Shown here piece by piece: positions 23,920 to 35,086 of a stretch of DNA of 64,000 bases. A program made the position numbers and the translations under genes. The notes beneath the pieces are model-generated. The model saw only the letters and a program-made list of their open reading frames with translations. It was not told the DNA's origin and did no database searches. Origin of the DNA: Platynereis dumerilii (lineage: Eukaryota > Annelida > Polychaeta > Phyllodocida > Nereididae); assembly GCA_026936325.1 (NCBI GenBank), contig JAPTHN010000001.1:6088560-6152559 (forward strand), written 5' to 3'. Within the stretch, counting starts at the first letter, position 1. Each line of letters starts with the position of its first letter.

Positions 23920-24784
23920 CAGGACAGGATGGTGGCCGAGTGATGTGACAACATTAATAAGAAAATCACAGTGGCAATCAGATCAGGGACCCCGCAATTT
24001 GTGGCCCATTGTCCTGCCGTCTGAGCTGAGCCCATCCTCTGAGAAAACATTCACAATTAAATTATACATGTTTATTTTCTGTATAAACAGTCATTGCATG
24101 GATCACCTGATCCTAATCGTTTGAATGCAGTGTTTGACTTGCAGAATGTGTGTTCTAAAAGTGTGTGAAACACAAACTGAAACTCTCACTTGAAACTGCC
24201 AAACTCAGTCCCAGTTAGGAGATCAATGGCTTAAAATGCCATGGTCACCCATTTAAAACGCTATGTCACTTTTCAGGAAAGAGTGGTGTCATACCTTCTC
24301 TTGACCAATGAAAATTGCAAGAAAAATGATGTATTTTCTACCTCAAATGTCTACAAATATGAAATCAAGAGAGTCACAATGCACAAACTAATGTTGCTTG
24401 TTACATATATATTATATGTTGATACAAAGATATGGTAAATTGATAAATAGACATCAAAGAACAAAATTGCATGTATTTAAGCATTCATTCATCTTTTATA
24501 TACACCAAAGTTCAAAGTTAACAAACATGATCATGTGAATGTAGGTGATATATATCTGTCTTATATTACACATCGGCCAATTGGAGTTTCAGAAACCATG
24601 GTTTTCACATTCCAAAGCTGATATACTTTTTTCAGGGAGGAGTAAACAACATCTTGATTTTACTGTCTATTGATTATAATTGGCATTTTCTAAATGTTTT
24701 TAGCTTAAATTCTCAAGTTTTCTATGTGTTAATTTCAAATCACAATAAGTGAAGATGCTTTCCTGCTTTATTATTATCTTTTTT
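23920..24784. other. No gene seen
   Basis: Mixed sequence with no exon-like frame. The frame at 24241-24438 has no splice sites in keeping with an exon and no recognisable motif. Confidence 0.4.
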
Positions 24785-24990
24785 TTTGTCTAGTGGTACT
24801 GTGCTGGACTATAAATCGCTGGATCCAGGGTTCGAATTCAGCTCTTGCCTGGTCACCTGGGCCTATGTTGGATGGCTGTTTCAAGCATCCTTCACCTCAT
24901 TGCCGTGTCCTCCTCCTTCCTAATTAGCCTAGCAAGTGCATAAATATAACACGTAAAGTCCCAATCATCAATCCATCCATTGGTCAAATG
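24785..24990 (+). repeat. tRNA-derived SINE (family B)
   Basis: The head reads TCTAGTGGTACTGTGCTGG (A-box region), then GATCCAGGGTTCGAATTC (B-box). A body with CAGCTCTTGCCTGGTCACC and a tail with AGTGCATAAATATAAC follow. Relatives are at 62450-62262 (minus) and 25262-25160 (minus, tail only). Confidence 0.75.
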
Positions 24991-25159
24991 GTAAAAACTG
25001 CACTTTGACGTAGTTTTGAGATCATCTAATGTCAATGAAGTTTACATTTATTAGAAATTTTTAAAAAAGCAAAATGTACTTGAATTTGCTATTATCACTC
25101 AAAGATATTAGATAAATCAAGACGATATCTTTTGCACTAGAAAGTCATATCATGATGGG

Positions 25160-25262
25160 TTTAGACTACATATTGAAGATGGTTGGCTGGATGATTGGGA
25201 CTTAACATCCTGTATTTATGTACTTGGTAGGCTAATATGGACAGGAGGAGGCCACGACAACA
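25160..25262 (-). repeat. SINE family B, tail fragment
   Basis: On the minus strand it reads GGCCTCCTCCTGTCCATATT, then CCAAGTACATAAATACAGG and a CAATCATCCAGCC tail, matching the 3' part of the SINE at 24785. The tRNA-like head is missing. Confidence 0.6.
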
Positions 25263-25299
25263 AGGTGAACGATGATCTAAAGATTCTTTGTTTATTATT

Positions 25300-25620
25300 G
25301 TGCCTTCCCAGTGGGCACACGACGCAAACCCCGTTGTTGCTAATTGGTGGAGGGCTGGTCTGTTGGTCACGTAGATATGTATGGTGGGGATTATGTTTTT
25401 ACAACATTGCCACAACGTCGCAATCTAACGTCGAACTCCTGACATTGCCTCACGATGTTGTAAAACGTTGCCACAAAGTTGCATGCTAAAATCATATCTT
25501 TGACATTACTTCATAACGTTGTGACAACATAATTTCAACCATACAACTCTACGTCATTTGACGAAAAGTGTGACGACGTTGCAACGTTGCTGCAACGTTG
25601 ATATGCCCATGGGGTTTGTG
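25300..25620. mobile_element. AACGTTGC-rich MITE, CCCAGTGGGCACA end
   Basis: The left end reads CCCAGTGGGCACACGACGC. The interior repeats AACGTTGC, ACGTTGTGACAAC and GACGTTGCAACGTTGCTGC, which are mutually palindromic. The right end carries ATGCCCATGGGGTTTGTG. No coding sequence is seen. Superfamily not assigned. Confidence 0.55.
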
Positions 25621-25790
25621 TTCAACAATTTCAACTAGAGTCTTCACTTCTAACACCATTCAGGTGGCCAGCTAGCAGGGGAAGGGAAAAACAAAAGAAG
25701 ATCCCTGCCATGAATACATACATTTTGACCCGAAAATTATTATTCTAGTATTCTAGCCCAAATATACATAAATATGTACTATGTATCTGA

Positions 25791-26688
25791 TAGAGTAGGT
25801 CGGGGCATGCAGCCCCCCTTAACTTCGAGGTGAGATTTGACCTACTTTTTATGGTCGATTCTTTGAATGCTTATGCTGTCAGGAAGATATCACTTGACTC
25901 TATTTATAACTAGTGAAACAAATGTCTACCAATTTTAATAAAGGAGTTACAGTCATTTTTGTAAAAAATTGCAAATGGCCTTCTTACCTCACCCATCGAG
26001 CAAGAAGCCCCCTTATAATAATCCTACGGCAATTTTTTTTTGCGAGTGCATTCAGCTTGAAAATTATTTCTTGGGGTTCTTCTATGATTTTTAACAAATT
26101 CTATTCACTTTTTCTGAATTTCTGAATTTTTCTTTTCACGCATTTATATTTTTTGCCCTTTTTCAATTTCGGCCAATTTTTTTCTATTTTAATTAGCTAT
26201 TCTATCAAGATTTAAGGTAAAGTACACATTATTAAATGGTTCCTGAAGCAGCTTTGAGACCCCAGTGTAGGGGGCCCCATGCCATGTGGGGCCTCTCGCC
26301 CCAAACCCACATATTTTAATTTGACCTCTATATTTCTAACTAAAAAGCAAAAAACATGATCCATATCATATTTATGTAATGGTCCTAAAGTGAAGCAATG
26401 CAGATATCCATTATACTTTCAAAAATTTCCCAAGTTATGTCTGACAACCGCTTTCAAAGAATCAGTCAAAGTTACAAAAAACCATGCACATTTTTTGTTT
26501 CTTTAATTTCTACTATGGTTAAGTGCTGTTCGCCTTGAAATTTGTGACGTCACCTAAAAAGCCTCTAGCTTCAATCCTAATAATAAGAAAACACACCAAT
26601 AATGTAAGTTTAGATATAAACCTGGGGGGAACTCTCACCTAACCCGGGCTTCTTGCCCTGACCTAGTAGTCAGACCTACTCTAATACG
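25791..26688. mobile_element. Element with inverted TAGAGTAGGTC ends
   Basis: Left end TAGAGTAGGTCGGGGCA with AACTTCGAGGTGAGA, right end complement TAGAGTAGGTCTGACTA with GGTTAGGTGAGAG. GGCC-rich palindromic words occur near 26270. It is about 900 bp long with no intact transposase frame. Confidence 0.5.
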
Positions 26689-26689
26689 A

Positions 26690-27579
26690 GCAAAAAGGTG
26701 TTTCAGATGGCAATCTTTGGAAACTCTAAGATGGTTGCCATAGCCATAAAATAATATATGGAAATACCATTTTTAAGATCCTTAGTGTATAAGCTTTCTC
26801 AAAATGTATGTCTCAACAGATACAATGATAATGCATCAGGACCCCATCTATGTCAGTGATTCATGATTTTTGTTGTACGTCAGTATTCAGGTATATCGGT
26901 GTTTTTACAGGGGCTGTACCATGTATGCATAACATTTGAGGGTAATTCCTATTTCTATAGGATAATAATAGCCTGTTGTAAAAGCATCATATTATTGGCT
27001 ATATTACATGATTCGGGTATTTTGGAGGGTATTCGAAGCAAAAAAACTGCTATTTTAGGATTTTTTGATGTTTTACCTTGACATTGCATGTGACCTTTAC
27101 CTATTATGATAAAAATAATCTCATAAATCAGTTTCCCATGTCTGAAAACATAGGAATTGAAATTTTATTTGTTGAAATAGCGGTGTTATTAGAAATGTGG
27201 TTTTGTCATTTTGCCACAAAATTGTGCGTTTTTTTATTGTTTCAATTACAAAAATATACAGGAAAGTTCCACAGTTCGGACATTGGTTTTTGGAGGTTCT
27301 AGGCATACCTGAAGATGCCCCATGGTCACTTTTTCAAACGACATGCTCTGATTTGAGAATAACATAGTCAAAGTTGGGCATTTTTCCTGTATTTTAATTT
27401 AAATAATTATATTTTGGGTAGTTCTGGCATCTATTTTTTAATAGGCCCAAAAGCATGGAAAAACTTGTTGGATGACAAAACGGACTTCACCAGTTCTCGT
27501 TAATCTATTTGAAAGTTTCATAAAAATCCAAGTCGGACCATCTGGACACATACTGTATATAATTGACTATCTAACACTA
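26690..27579. other. 3' flank of the PAN-LamG gene; likely poly(A) signals
   Basis: No further exon is seen. On the minus strand AATAAA occurs near 27237-27230 and near 27170-27162, about 340-420 bases after the stop of the PAN-LamG gene. Either could end its transcript. Confidence 0.4.
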
Positions 27580-28145
27580 TTATGACTTCCAGAGAAACAA
27601 CATGAAATGGTTGTCTTTCTTTTCATTCCAGATTCGCAGATCATCTACGGTAGCATTAGCACATTTGCGTAGGTCAATGCTGCATCCAATCAGAGTGTTG
27701 CTTGAGCGAAGAGTGTAGCGCTTGCCAGCGAACATGTCGTACCTCCATGCGCAACCATCCATGAAGCCGATGTGGTTCATATCCTTGTCGAAGGTTATTC
27801 CAAAGTGATGCCATCCGTTTTCACTTAATTTGGTATAGCTTCGACCTTGTTTGGGTCTTCCGCTTCCTATAGCGTAATTAAACTGAAGGGTTTGCACGCT
27901 AGCCTTGTATACGACCCACAGAGTAGGCGAGTTGTAGAGCACAGGTGTGTCAGTATATTGCAAGCTTCCAATCTTGAACCAGAATGCCAGTGTGAAGCCC
28001 TTTTCGCAAGGAAATGAGGAATAGTCCGATGGCATTAATTGGCCAGTGCAGTCATCTGAACGACTCCCAAGTTTGATGTGGTATCTTGAAGTTCCAAGGT
28101 CATTTGGGAAGAAGACAGCATTCCCATGCTTCCCGGCAACATTTT
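27580..28145 (-). CDS. PAN-LamG secreted protein, exon 3 (LamG domain)
   Basis: A 3' splice site (ACATTCAG) precedes 28145 and a phase-1 frame runs 187 codons to a stop at 27580. Start NVAGKHGNAVFF is the standard LamG opening. GFTLAFWFKIG, ENGWHHFGITFDKD and ATVDDLRIWNE are the core strands of a laminin-G/pentraxin-like jelly roll. These domains bind sugars or matrix proteins outside the cell. Three cysteine pairs are possible (DDC, FPC, GCAW, GCSI, RKC). No good donor follows, so this is taken as the last exon, and AATAAA signals follow within about 420 bases. I am confident of the domain and less so of the exact last residues. Confidence 0.8.
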
Positions 28146-28344
28146 CTGAATGTAAATCATCATTATTTGAATGCCTTGCTGCTTGGTGACGTGACTACAT
28201 GGTCTGTATATATTTTCTTCATATAGTAAATGATTGTGATAAGAACAAACCTTATAAGGGTGATATGTAATATTGATTTACATAACAAATAAGTAAAACT
28301 GATTTTGATTTCACTCCAGAACAGTGCAGAATTAATGTACCAAC

Positions 28345-28431
28345 CCACAGATCCAATGATAGTTGCATTGATGCCAATCGCTGTCAGTGAGGCACCATCC
28401 ATCTCATCCATTGGTAGATGAACAATCAGAC
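28345..28431 (-). CDS. PAN-LamG secreted protein, exon 2 (start of LamG)
   Basis: 87 bases, phase 1 at both ends. It follows the acceptor ATCTTTGTAG and ends before a weak donor (GG/GTTGGT). The peptide is GLIVHLPMDEMDGASL, then INATIIGSV and a shared glutamate. It joins smoothly to NVAGKHGN of exon 3, giving the normal first strand of a LamG domain (compare the usual G-L-V-x-H-x-P-x-D-E opening). The first 15-19 bases and the acceptor are nearly identical to the unit of the 30-bp minisatellite that begins at its edge. The donor is a choice among few, made because it restores phase and the LamG consensus. Confidence 0.65.
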
Positions 28432-28720
28432 CTACAAAGATAACAAGAAATGATAAAATTAAATGAACAATCAGACCTAGAGATAAAAGTAGATGAACAA
28501 TCAGACAAGAGATAAAAGGAATTGAACGATCAGTCCAAGAGATAAAGGAAATAAACAACCAACAATAAAGAAGATAGGAAATGAACAGTCATGAGACCTA
28601 GAGATGAAAGGAAATGAACATTGAGACCCAGAGGTGAAAGGAAATGAACAACCAGAACTAGAGATAGAAGGAAATGAAGAATCAGATCTAGAGATAAAAG
28701 GAGGTGAACAACCTAGCCCT
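28417..28720. repeat. Splice-acceptor minisatellite, block 1 (about 10 units)
   Basis: The unit on the plus strand is AAATGAACAATCAGACCTAG + AGATAAAAGG, 30 bp. Read as the transcript (minus strand) it is a pyrimidine stretch, TATCTCTAG, then GTCTGATTGTTCAT. This is the acceptor and first bases of exon 2, and the first unit is that exon edge itself. Units vary at a few positions and in length (28-33 bp). Confidence 0.85.
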
Positions 28721-29378
28721 AAGACCCTGTGTGTAGGGCAGGGGCCATAAATCACTACATAGTAAAAACTTGAGATTTCAACCTTCCCTTCAGGAGAATC
28801 AGAATGGTGTCATTAATGGAGCTCTAATGATCCTTGTGATTATCTCACAATAATCTCCATGTATTTCGCTGCTGACAGCACATCCTTTCAGCCCAGAAAG
28901 TCATCACATACACTGTAGATGGTAGTTTTAATTTTTCTAAGTCACATACAAGCTTTCTCCTTAAGACTGTGATTGGTCTGAACAGAGCAGCAGCACTGTT
29001 ATGATGTCATAAACACTGGTGATGTCACAATCTCTGGTGATGTCATAGCAATTGTGTAAACAATCATGTTGTAACATCACCATGCAGCTGTCACTCTCTC
29101 TTAGCCAATCAGAGCGCGGTTTGATTACAATGTGTAAGAAAAATAATAATTAAGCTCAAATTCAATGCCTTTGTATTGTTAGTGTCAGTGTTCTCACAAA
29201 ACTGAAAATATGGGCTGCCATCAGCAAATATTGTCTACCTTTGATATACCAACACATAATATCAGTATTTTATGAAAAACTTAGCTACAGCTATTCTCCT
29301 AAAACCCTTGTTGAAAATCTCAATTTTTCCCAATGTAGCGACCCCTGACCCATGTGCTTGGACACCTGGGTCCCAGGG
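28721..29378. other. Segment splitting the minisatellite; TGATGTCA cluster
   Basis: A 650-bp segment separates the two minisatellite blocks and appears inserted into one ancestral array. It holds four CRE-like words (GATGTCAT or GATGTCAC) at 28990-29060 in sequence resembling parts of 20640-20740 and 54985-55070, so an old element is likely. No exon is seen. Confidence 0.5.
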
Positions 29379-30227
29379 CGATGAACAACCAGACCCAGAG
29401 TAAAAAGGAGATGAACAATTAGACTAAGTAATTAAATGAAATGAACGATCAGACCAAGAGATAATAGGAGATGAACAATTAGACGTAGAGATAAAAGGAA
29501 AGGAGCAATAAGACTTAGAGATGAAAGGACATGAACCATGAGACTTAAGAGATGAAAGGGAATGAACAATCAGACCTAGACTCAAAAGGAGATAAACAAT
29601 GAGACTTAGAGATAAAATGAAAAGAACAATGAGACTCAAGAGATGAAAGGAAATGATTAATCAAACCTAGAGACAAAAGGAAATGAACAATCAGCTAAGA
29701 TTAGAAAGGAAATTAACAATCAGAGCTAGAGATAAAAGGGAATGAATAATCAGAGATAGAGATAAAAAGAAATGAACAATCAAACCTATGGATTAAGGTA
29801 ATGAGCAATCAGACCCCGAGACAAAAGGAAATTAACAATCAGACTTAGAGATGAAAGAAAATAAACAATCAGAGCTAGAGATGCAAGGAAATGAACAATG
29901 AGACTCACAAGATGAAAGGAAATGAACAATCACACCTAGAGACAAAAGGAAATGAACAATCATATTTAAAGATAAGAAAAGAAGTGAACAATCAGAGCTA
30001 GAGATGAAAGGAAATGTACAATCAAAACTAGAGATAATAGGAGATGAACAATCGACTTAGAGATAAAAAAGAAATGAACAATCAGACTTAAAGATAATAA
30101 AGGAATGAACAATCAGACCTAGAGATGAAAGGAAATAAACAATCAGAGCTAGAGATGCAAGGAAATGATAAGCCAGACCTAGAGATAAACTGAGATGAGC
30201 AATCAGACCTAGAAATAAAAGGAAATG
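29379..30227. repeat. Splice-acceptor minisatellite, block 2 (about 28 units)
   Basis: I count about 28 units of 29-32 bp. The core ACAATCAGACCTAGAG is the best kept part, and it is exactly the acceptor-plus-exon portion when read on the transcript strand. It lies wholly within intron 1 of the PAN-LamG gene. Open frames here come from the 30-bp periodicity. Confidence 0.9.
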
Positions 30228-30424
30228 TATGGGGGCCTTTGGTTAGCGAACGAAATATACAGATTCCATCAGAACTCGGACCATTTAGCTTGAAGTTGGG
30301 ATTCATGGGAGCTCTCTCCGAAACTGACATTTTTGAAGTAGCCCTTATTCTAAGTAATTTTGAAAAACCTTCCAGCAACAAACTGCAACAATTATGCTAG
30401 TGAAACTTAATCAATACCGTAGAA

Positions 30425-31160
30425 CGGGGTGACTTTGAACAGCCGGGGTGACTTTGAACACTTTTCTGAAAAAGATTGATCCTCTATGAAAGCAAAGCTA
30501 AATGAGATACTGGAAGTATTTGACTTCTGATTATATTCTTCTAAAGCCTAGTTTCTATCTACATCAAGTCATTGTGACTGGATTTTTTTTTTCATGATTT
30601 TTATGAATAAACTTAGCATACTTCTTTTTGCAAGATACCATAGCTTGTGAACTTCTGTGCCCACAACAGTACTGAATGACCCTGACCTAATAAATACTTG
30701 CCTTATTACAATGTCACTCGAATACTTCCAAAATCCACCAGAAACTTGTTGGAGGCTATTCAGAAAGACCGACAACAAATAATATATAAGTGAATGATGT
30801 TGAATTGTAACAAACTTCAGGGTGACTTTGAACATCACATTGTGATGGTGAGCGTGGAGACCATCACATTTTCCAGCAAGCTCTATTCACAGATAATATT
30901 TCATAATACAGTGAATATAATTCAATGTCTGAACGACTATTTCACTATATTAGGCAATCATTTAGCTCCAAAAGCACAGAAGTACATCAAGAATAAAAAC
31001 GTCACAAAACATTTAAAAAAACAGTGACAAAATTTCAAGGAAAGACGACCAAGCCCTGCAAAATTCATAAATACAGATATACCTTTGTTTTCTGAGAATT
31101 GATGGTTTTCTTTCATTGAAACTCACTCTGTTCAAAGTCACCCCGGATCTCGGGGTGAGT
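30425..31160. mobile_element. Element with GGGGTGACTTTGAACA inverted ends
   Basis: The left end has GGGGTGACTTTGAACA twice in tandem (30427, 30445). A third direct copy lies at 30820, and the right end has the complement TGTTCAAAGTCACCCC near 31130 followed by GGGGTGAGTTTGAA. Non-coding. A DNA transposon relic is likely. Confidence 0.5.
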
Positions 31161-31924
31161 TTGAATGCCCATTTATCCACTGACGCAGGCATATACATGA
31201 TGTCTATCTCAAAATGCTGATGCACAGGTTAACTATATGCCAGTGGCCAACATTTCATCCCATGAAATACCACGTAGAATGTCGTAGATCTTATATATTT
31301 TTAAAGATAAGGAAATTGAGGTGAAAATTTTTGCCTACTTAGAACTCATTTTGGTGGAGCAGGTCACATATAACATATGCATGATTGGCCTAAAGTATGT
31401 TTGCAAGTCATGAAATTCCTTGTTAATGTGACTGATCATTATTGCAGCCTGCTCTTACCTCCATTCTATATTTCAGAGTTGGTGTCTTGGGCAGCCACCC
31501 CAAAAATCACTTCTTTAATGCAAAATGTATTTAGTGCTTTAGTACTATGTTAGGTTATTTGTTTAAAAGAATTGAGTACTATTGAGATGTATGCAGTGAA
31601 AGTAAGACATATTCTGCAAAATTCTAGGTTCCAACACTCAGGGAAATAGACTCAGGCAAGACTGTAAACAACATAGTTTCATTATCCATGGGAAAACTTT
31701 AAATCAACACATTTTGATTGGATGGCCTGCAATCAGTCACTTTTGAGACATTCCCACGGGAGGAGTTAAAGATAACACACTGGCTTACGGGAAACAACTG
31801 GGCAGTCATAGAGTCTTTGTTTATAAGGTGGGTTCCCATTGTAGAATGAAAATGGTGAGAGATTTGTATTTCCGACTTCAGATTCAGATTCCTGGGTACA
31901 TCTTACATAAGATAGGTTACTTTT
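31161..31924. other. No gene seen (intronic)
   Basis: Unremarkable intronic sequence. I found no repeat shared with the rest of the window. Confidence 0.4.
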
Positions 31925-32750
31925 CAGACCAAAATTCAATAATAACATTTGGGTCAAACCACGCCGTTTCATCAAATTTCTGAAAATCTTCCCACCTGAC
32001 CCTCTCAGATTTTTCTGAAAAAATTCTCAAAACAAGGCAATATAGTAAGTAGGCTGTGTACAAAATTTTAGGTCTCTATCTTCAATAGTTTTTGCTACAA
32101 AAAATAAAAACGTCAATTTTCGCCCTCGTTTTTGTGACATCAAATGGAAATGAGATTTCAGAAAGCTATATCTTCAAAAGTAATGATGCTATTGGCCTGA
32201 AATTTTTTGTGTGCAATATTTGGGCCCAGATACTTCCATTTCCTTGATTAGTGCTAGTATAGGACTCTATTTCTGGGAACTGTGACTGCTCAAACATGCT
32301 CTTTCATTTAGCGAAATGTTCTGGGTCACCATGTTTGAAAGGCTTTAGCAAGGAAAGTATTATAGAGAGAAGGTTGATTTGTTCTGAAGAGCTAGCTGTC
32401 ACTGAGTTTCAACAGTCTGGTCAAAAATCAAGCATGTCAGGTATTTCGTATTTAGAATATACCAGTGCAAAGTCTGGAAAAAACCTAAAGCTTAGCAACT
32501 TCAGCGCCCAATTGCAAATGTCTGACACAAAAACGAGGGCGAAAATTGACAAAACATTACCCTCCTTTTTATTTTTTGTAGCAAAAACTATTGAAGATAG
32601 AGACCTAAAATTTTGCACACAGCCTACTAAGAATTGTAGCTTCCACTGGGAATTTTTCCAGCTAATTCTGTGGGGGTCAGGTGGGAGCCATTTGATGAAA
32701 CCAGCTGGTTTGATCCATTTTTGGACCAAAACGTCACAAAAATCTAACTC
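31925..32750. mobile_element. Element with 220-bp imperfect inverted arms
   Basis: Left arm 31955-32150 and right arm 32520-32735 are inverted. CTATCTTCAATAGTTTTTGC faces its complement GCAAAAACTATTGAAGATAG, GTTTCATCAAAT faces ATTTGATGAAAC, and CACCTGACC faces GGTCAGGTG. The long open frame over the right arm has no protein-like features. It abuts the next element. Confidence 0.7.
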
Positions 32751-32762
32751 AAATCTTGAAAC

Positions 32763-33737
32763 TACGAGGGGCGTTCAGAAAGTTCATGGCTTTTTTTTAT
32801 ATGGACACTTATTTTCAATCTAGAACAATGAATTTTTTACAGGATAAAATTCAGCAATTTGGACATTTTAAAGTCATTCTGTGGTTGCCATGGAAACAGA
32901 AAGTTTGGCTAGGTGGAGCAGGTAGTACTGAGATCAAGAAAATCAATGAATTGCGGCTGAGAAAGACTTCTCTCTGTCACTTGTATCAGTAAGATTGACA
33001 ATATTTGACACAAGAAATATGATATTAGCTTCTAAATATACTTTCTAGCACACCAAATGTTTGTACTCTTATAGCGAACCAATGTGGGAAAGCACTCCTG
33101 CATGCCCGATTTTGCAAGAGCGATTCAGGCGCCAGAATTTGAGTCCTTAACTACATCAGGACTTATGACAAAGCATGGATTCACTGGTTTGAGCAAGAGA
33201 CCTAAAGGGACAGCATTATCCATCCCAGCTTTTCCTTTGACATATAGCTTTACATATGACCTGGTTTTCCATTACCTTAATCACAGGGGACAATAGTTTC
33301 CTGCACTGGAGGAGAAAAGGCTTCGGATGACTGAAATGCTTTCACATAAACTTTTCCTTGAATGCTTCAAGGAACATTTATTTCAACGCGTCAGGTGTAT
33401 GAATTAATGCTTTTGTAGTACTTGCTAGTATTTTTAAAAGGTAATATCATATTTCTTGTGTTAATTATTGTCAATCTTACTAATACAAGTGGCAGAGTGA
33501 GGTCTCTCTCAGCCGCAATTCATTGATTTTCTTGATCTCCGAACTACCTGCTCCACCTAGCCAAACTTTCTGTTTCCATGGCAACCACAGAATGACTTAA
33601 AAATGTCCAAATTGTCCAAAATTTTGGAAACCCATTCCAAAACTGCTGAATTTTATCATGTAAAAAATTCATTGTTCTAGATTGAAAATAAGTGTCCATA
33701 TAAAAAAAAGCCGTGAACTTTCTGAACGCCCCTCGTA
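32763..33737. mobile_element. Mariner-like fold-back element, CGAGGGGCGTTCAGAAAGTTC ends
   Basis: Both ends read TACGAGGGGCGTTCAGAAAG inward, which is TA (likely duplicated target) plus the terminal repeat. The inverted arms are about 290 bp and share TTGCCATGGAAACAGAAAG and AATCAATGAATTGCGGCTGA. The roughly 380-bp centre has no transposase motifs. The terminal word and TA target fit the Tc1/mariner superfamily by recall of such ends. The element is non-autonomous. Confidence 0.75.
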
Positions 33738-33890
33738 GTCATAATATCACATGTATGCTTCTGGTAGATTTTACAACATAGATCTAAATTGTTTTCCGAA
33801 TCCTGGGTCGGCCCAGTGTAATTCAAGGCGGGGTGGATATTTGTTATCATATAAACAGACTATTATTATTTATACAAAAGTAGTGCAAAC

Positions 33891-34257
33891 CTTTTTGTAG
33901 TTTTTCCTCAAATTCTGGGTCCATGTATTGCATCACTTGGCTGGCCGTGTCCCAGACTTTGTGGACGTCATTAACAGGTGCTCGCAATGCAAATAGTCGT
34001 ACCTGGCAAATGAAACAAATTTCGCATCCCATGTTTTCCGAGTGACTGAAGGCGGCACACAGCTCGGTGTCTTTTGTCGGGTGTTTTGAGCATCTCGAGG
34101 CACATTCCCTTAACTTCATGGGTCCCAGCTGTTGACGAGATGAACATTTTGTTCCACCTCCTGTCTGGTATGTCCTCTTGACACATGTCTCTGAAATTAC
34201 TGAAGACGCTAAGTTGCTTAATACAAACACCCAGAAAACAGCATGTGTCCCTCCCAT
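33891..34257 (-). CDS. PAN-LamG secreted protein, exon 1 (signal peptide, PAN-like)
   Basis: The ATG at 34257 has an in-frame TAG five codons upstream. Residues 1-22 (MGGTHAVFWVFVLSNLASSV) form a clear signal peptide. Residues 24-90 hold eight cysteines in a PAN/apple-like spacing (ETCVKRTY, TKCSSRQ, RECASRCSKH, LCAAFS, GCEICFICQV). PAN modules bind proteins or sugars in secreted and surface proteins. A short linker ends at EEKLQK before a phase-1 donor (AAAAAG/GTTTGC). Joined to exons 2 and 3 this gives about 339 aa, with no membrane segment after the signal, so a secreted lectin-like or matrix protein. The exact PAN assignment is moderate. Confidence 0.7.
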
Positions 34258-34259
34258 AT

Positions 34260-35085
34260 CGAAAGAGCTCTAAAGAAAGTAGCTCCAAACACCAACATTT
34301 AGTTTGATACTTCTCAAGAAAAGTGAGTGAACAGTTTGGTGAAGCTACAAACACTACTTTCAATAAAATCATCTCCTTTTCATCGACTATGGTCTGAATA
34401 ACGGACATAGCTGGAAGCGATTTCCAATATCCTGTTATGAATAATTCACAAAACGATTCATGAAAGGATTTACTGTTGTGAATTGGCCTTTTTGTGAAGC
34501 TGCAGTAACAGAAAAAACCGGGGGTATGTTGTTTTGATCCAGAGAGCCATCATTATTTCCTTTTTTGTCTTATCATAAGTTTAACGTATTATGTGTTTAG
34601 CGTATACATATAGATAACAGTGGGTGGTTGCGTAGCAATGGTCCGTGCCTGCTTCATTGAAGGAGTTCGGATTATATCAATGCTTTTAAATTAAAACACG
34701 GGTTATCCTAATGTGGTTAAATCATTTTACTTACGTAATATGGCTATCCATGCCATGTTATTCTCTGTGACTCTGAGTAATTTGAGAGGTCATATCCTAT
34801 ATTTTCAATGCCATAAAAACAAGCCACCAACTGAGTACAATGAGGTCACAAGTTGCTAACCGACAAATTGACGGTTCATTTCAAATTTTTAATTTTCAAT
34901 GCAATGGATAGGGCCTATCTATCTATCTGTCTACTTATCTACCTGTCTGTCAATCAATCTGACACACTTGCACTTGATGTTGGTGTCCAGAGCTGCATAC
35001 CATTGTAGCTCTATTGATCTTTGCTCACCATAAATTTTATAGGCTGTATGCGGAATGGCAAATATTGCCAGTACATTGACACTTA
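34260..35085. other. Upstream region of the PAN-LamG gene
   Basis: This should contain the promoter and 5' UTR of the minus-strand gene. A TATATGTATA stretch lies near 34600 on the minus strand, about 340 bases before the ATG, which is only a weak TATA candidate. A short ATCT/GTCT microsatellite is at 34917-34955. Confidence 0.3.
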
Positions 35086-35086
35086 C

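Larger units (their letters stand above)
28432..33890 (-). other. Intron 1 of the PAN-LamG gene
   Basis: This is inferred from the phase-1 donor AAAAAG/GTTTGC at 33891 and the phase-1 acceptor at 28431. It contains the splice-acceptor minisatellite, a GGGGTGACTTTGAACA element, an inverted-repeat element and a mariner-like fold-back element. Confidence 0.6.

Noticed and set aside
28163-28755. Long open frames over the first minisatellite block
   Set aside because: They come from the 30-bp periodicity. Only the part from 28431 downward matches a LamG opening.
28417-30227. CRISPR array
   Set aside because: The units are contiguous, diverged and without unique spacers, and the genome is eukaryotic.
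30088-30381. Open frame with repeated FISRSDCSF residues
   Set aside because: It is another frame of the minisatellite and has no independent support.
32296-32823. 175-codon open frame
   Set aside because: It runs through the right arm of an inverted-repeat element into a second element. Residue use is not protein-like.
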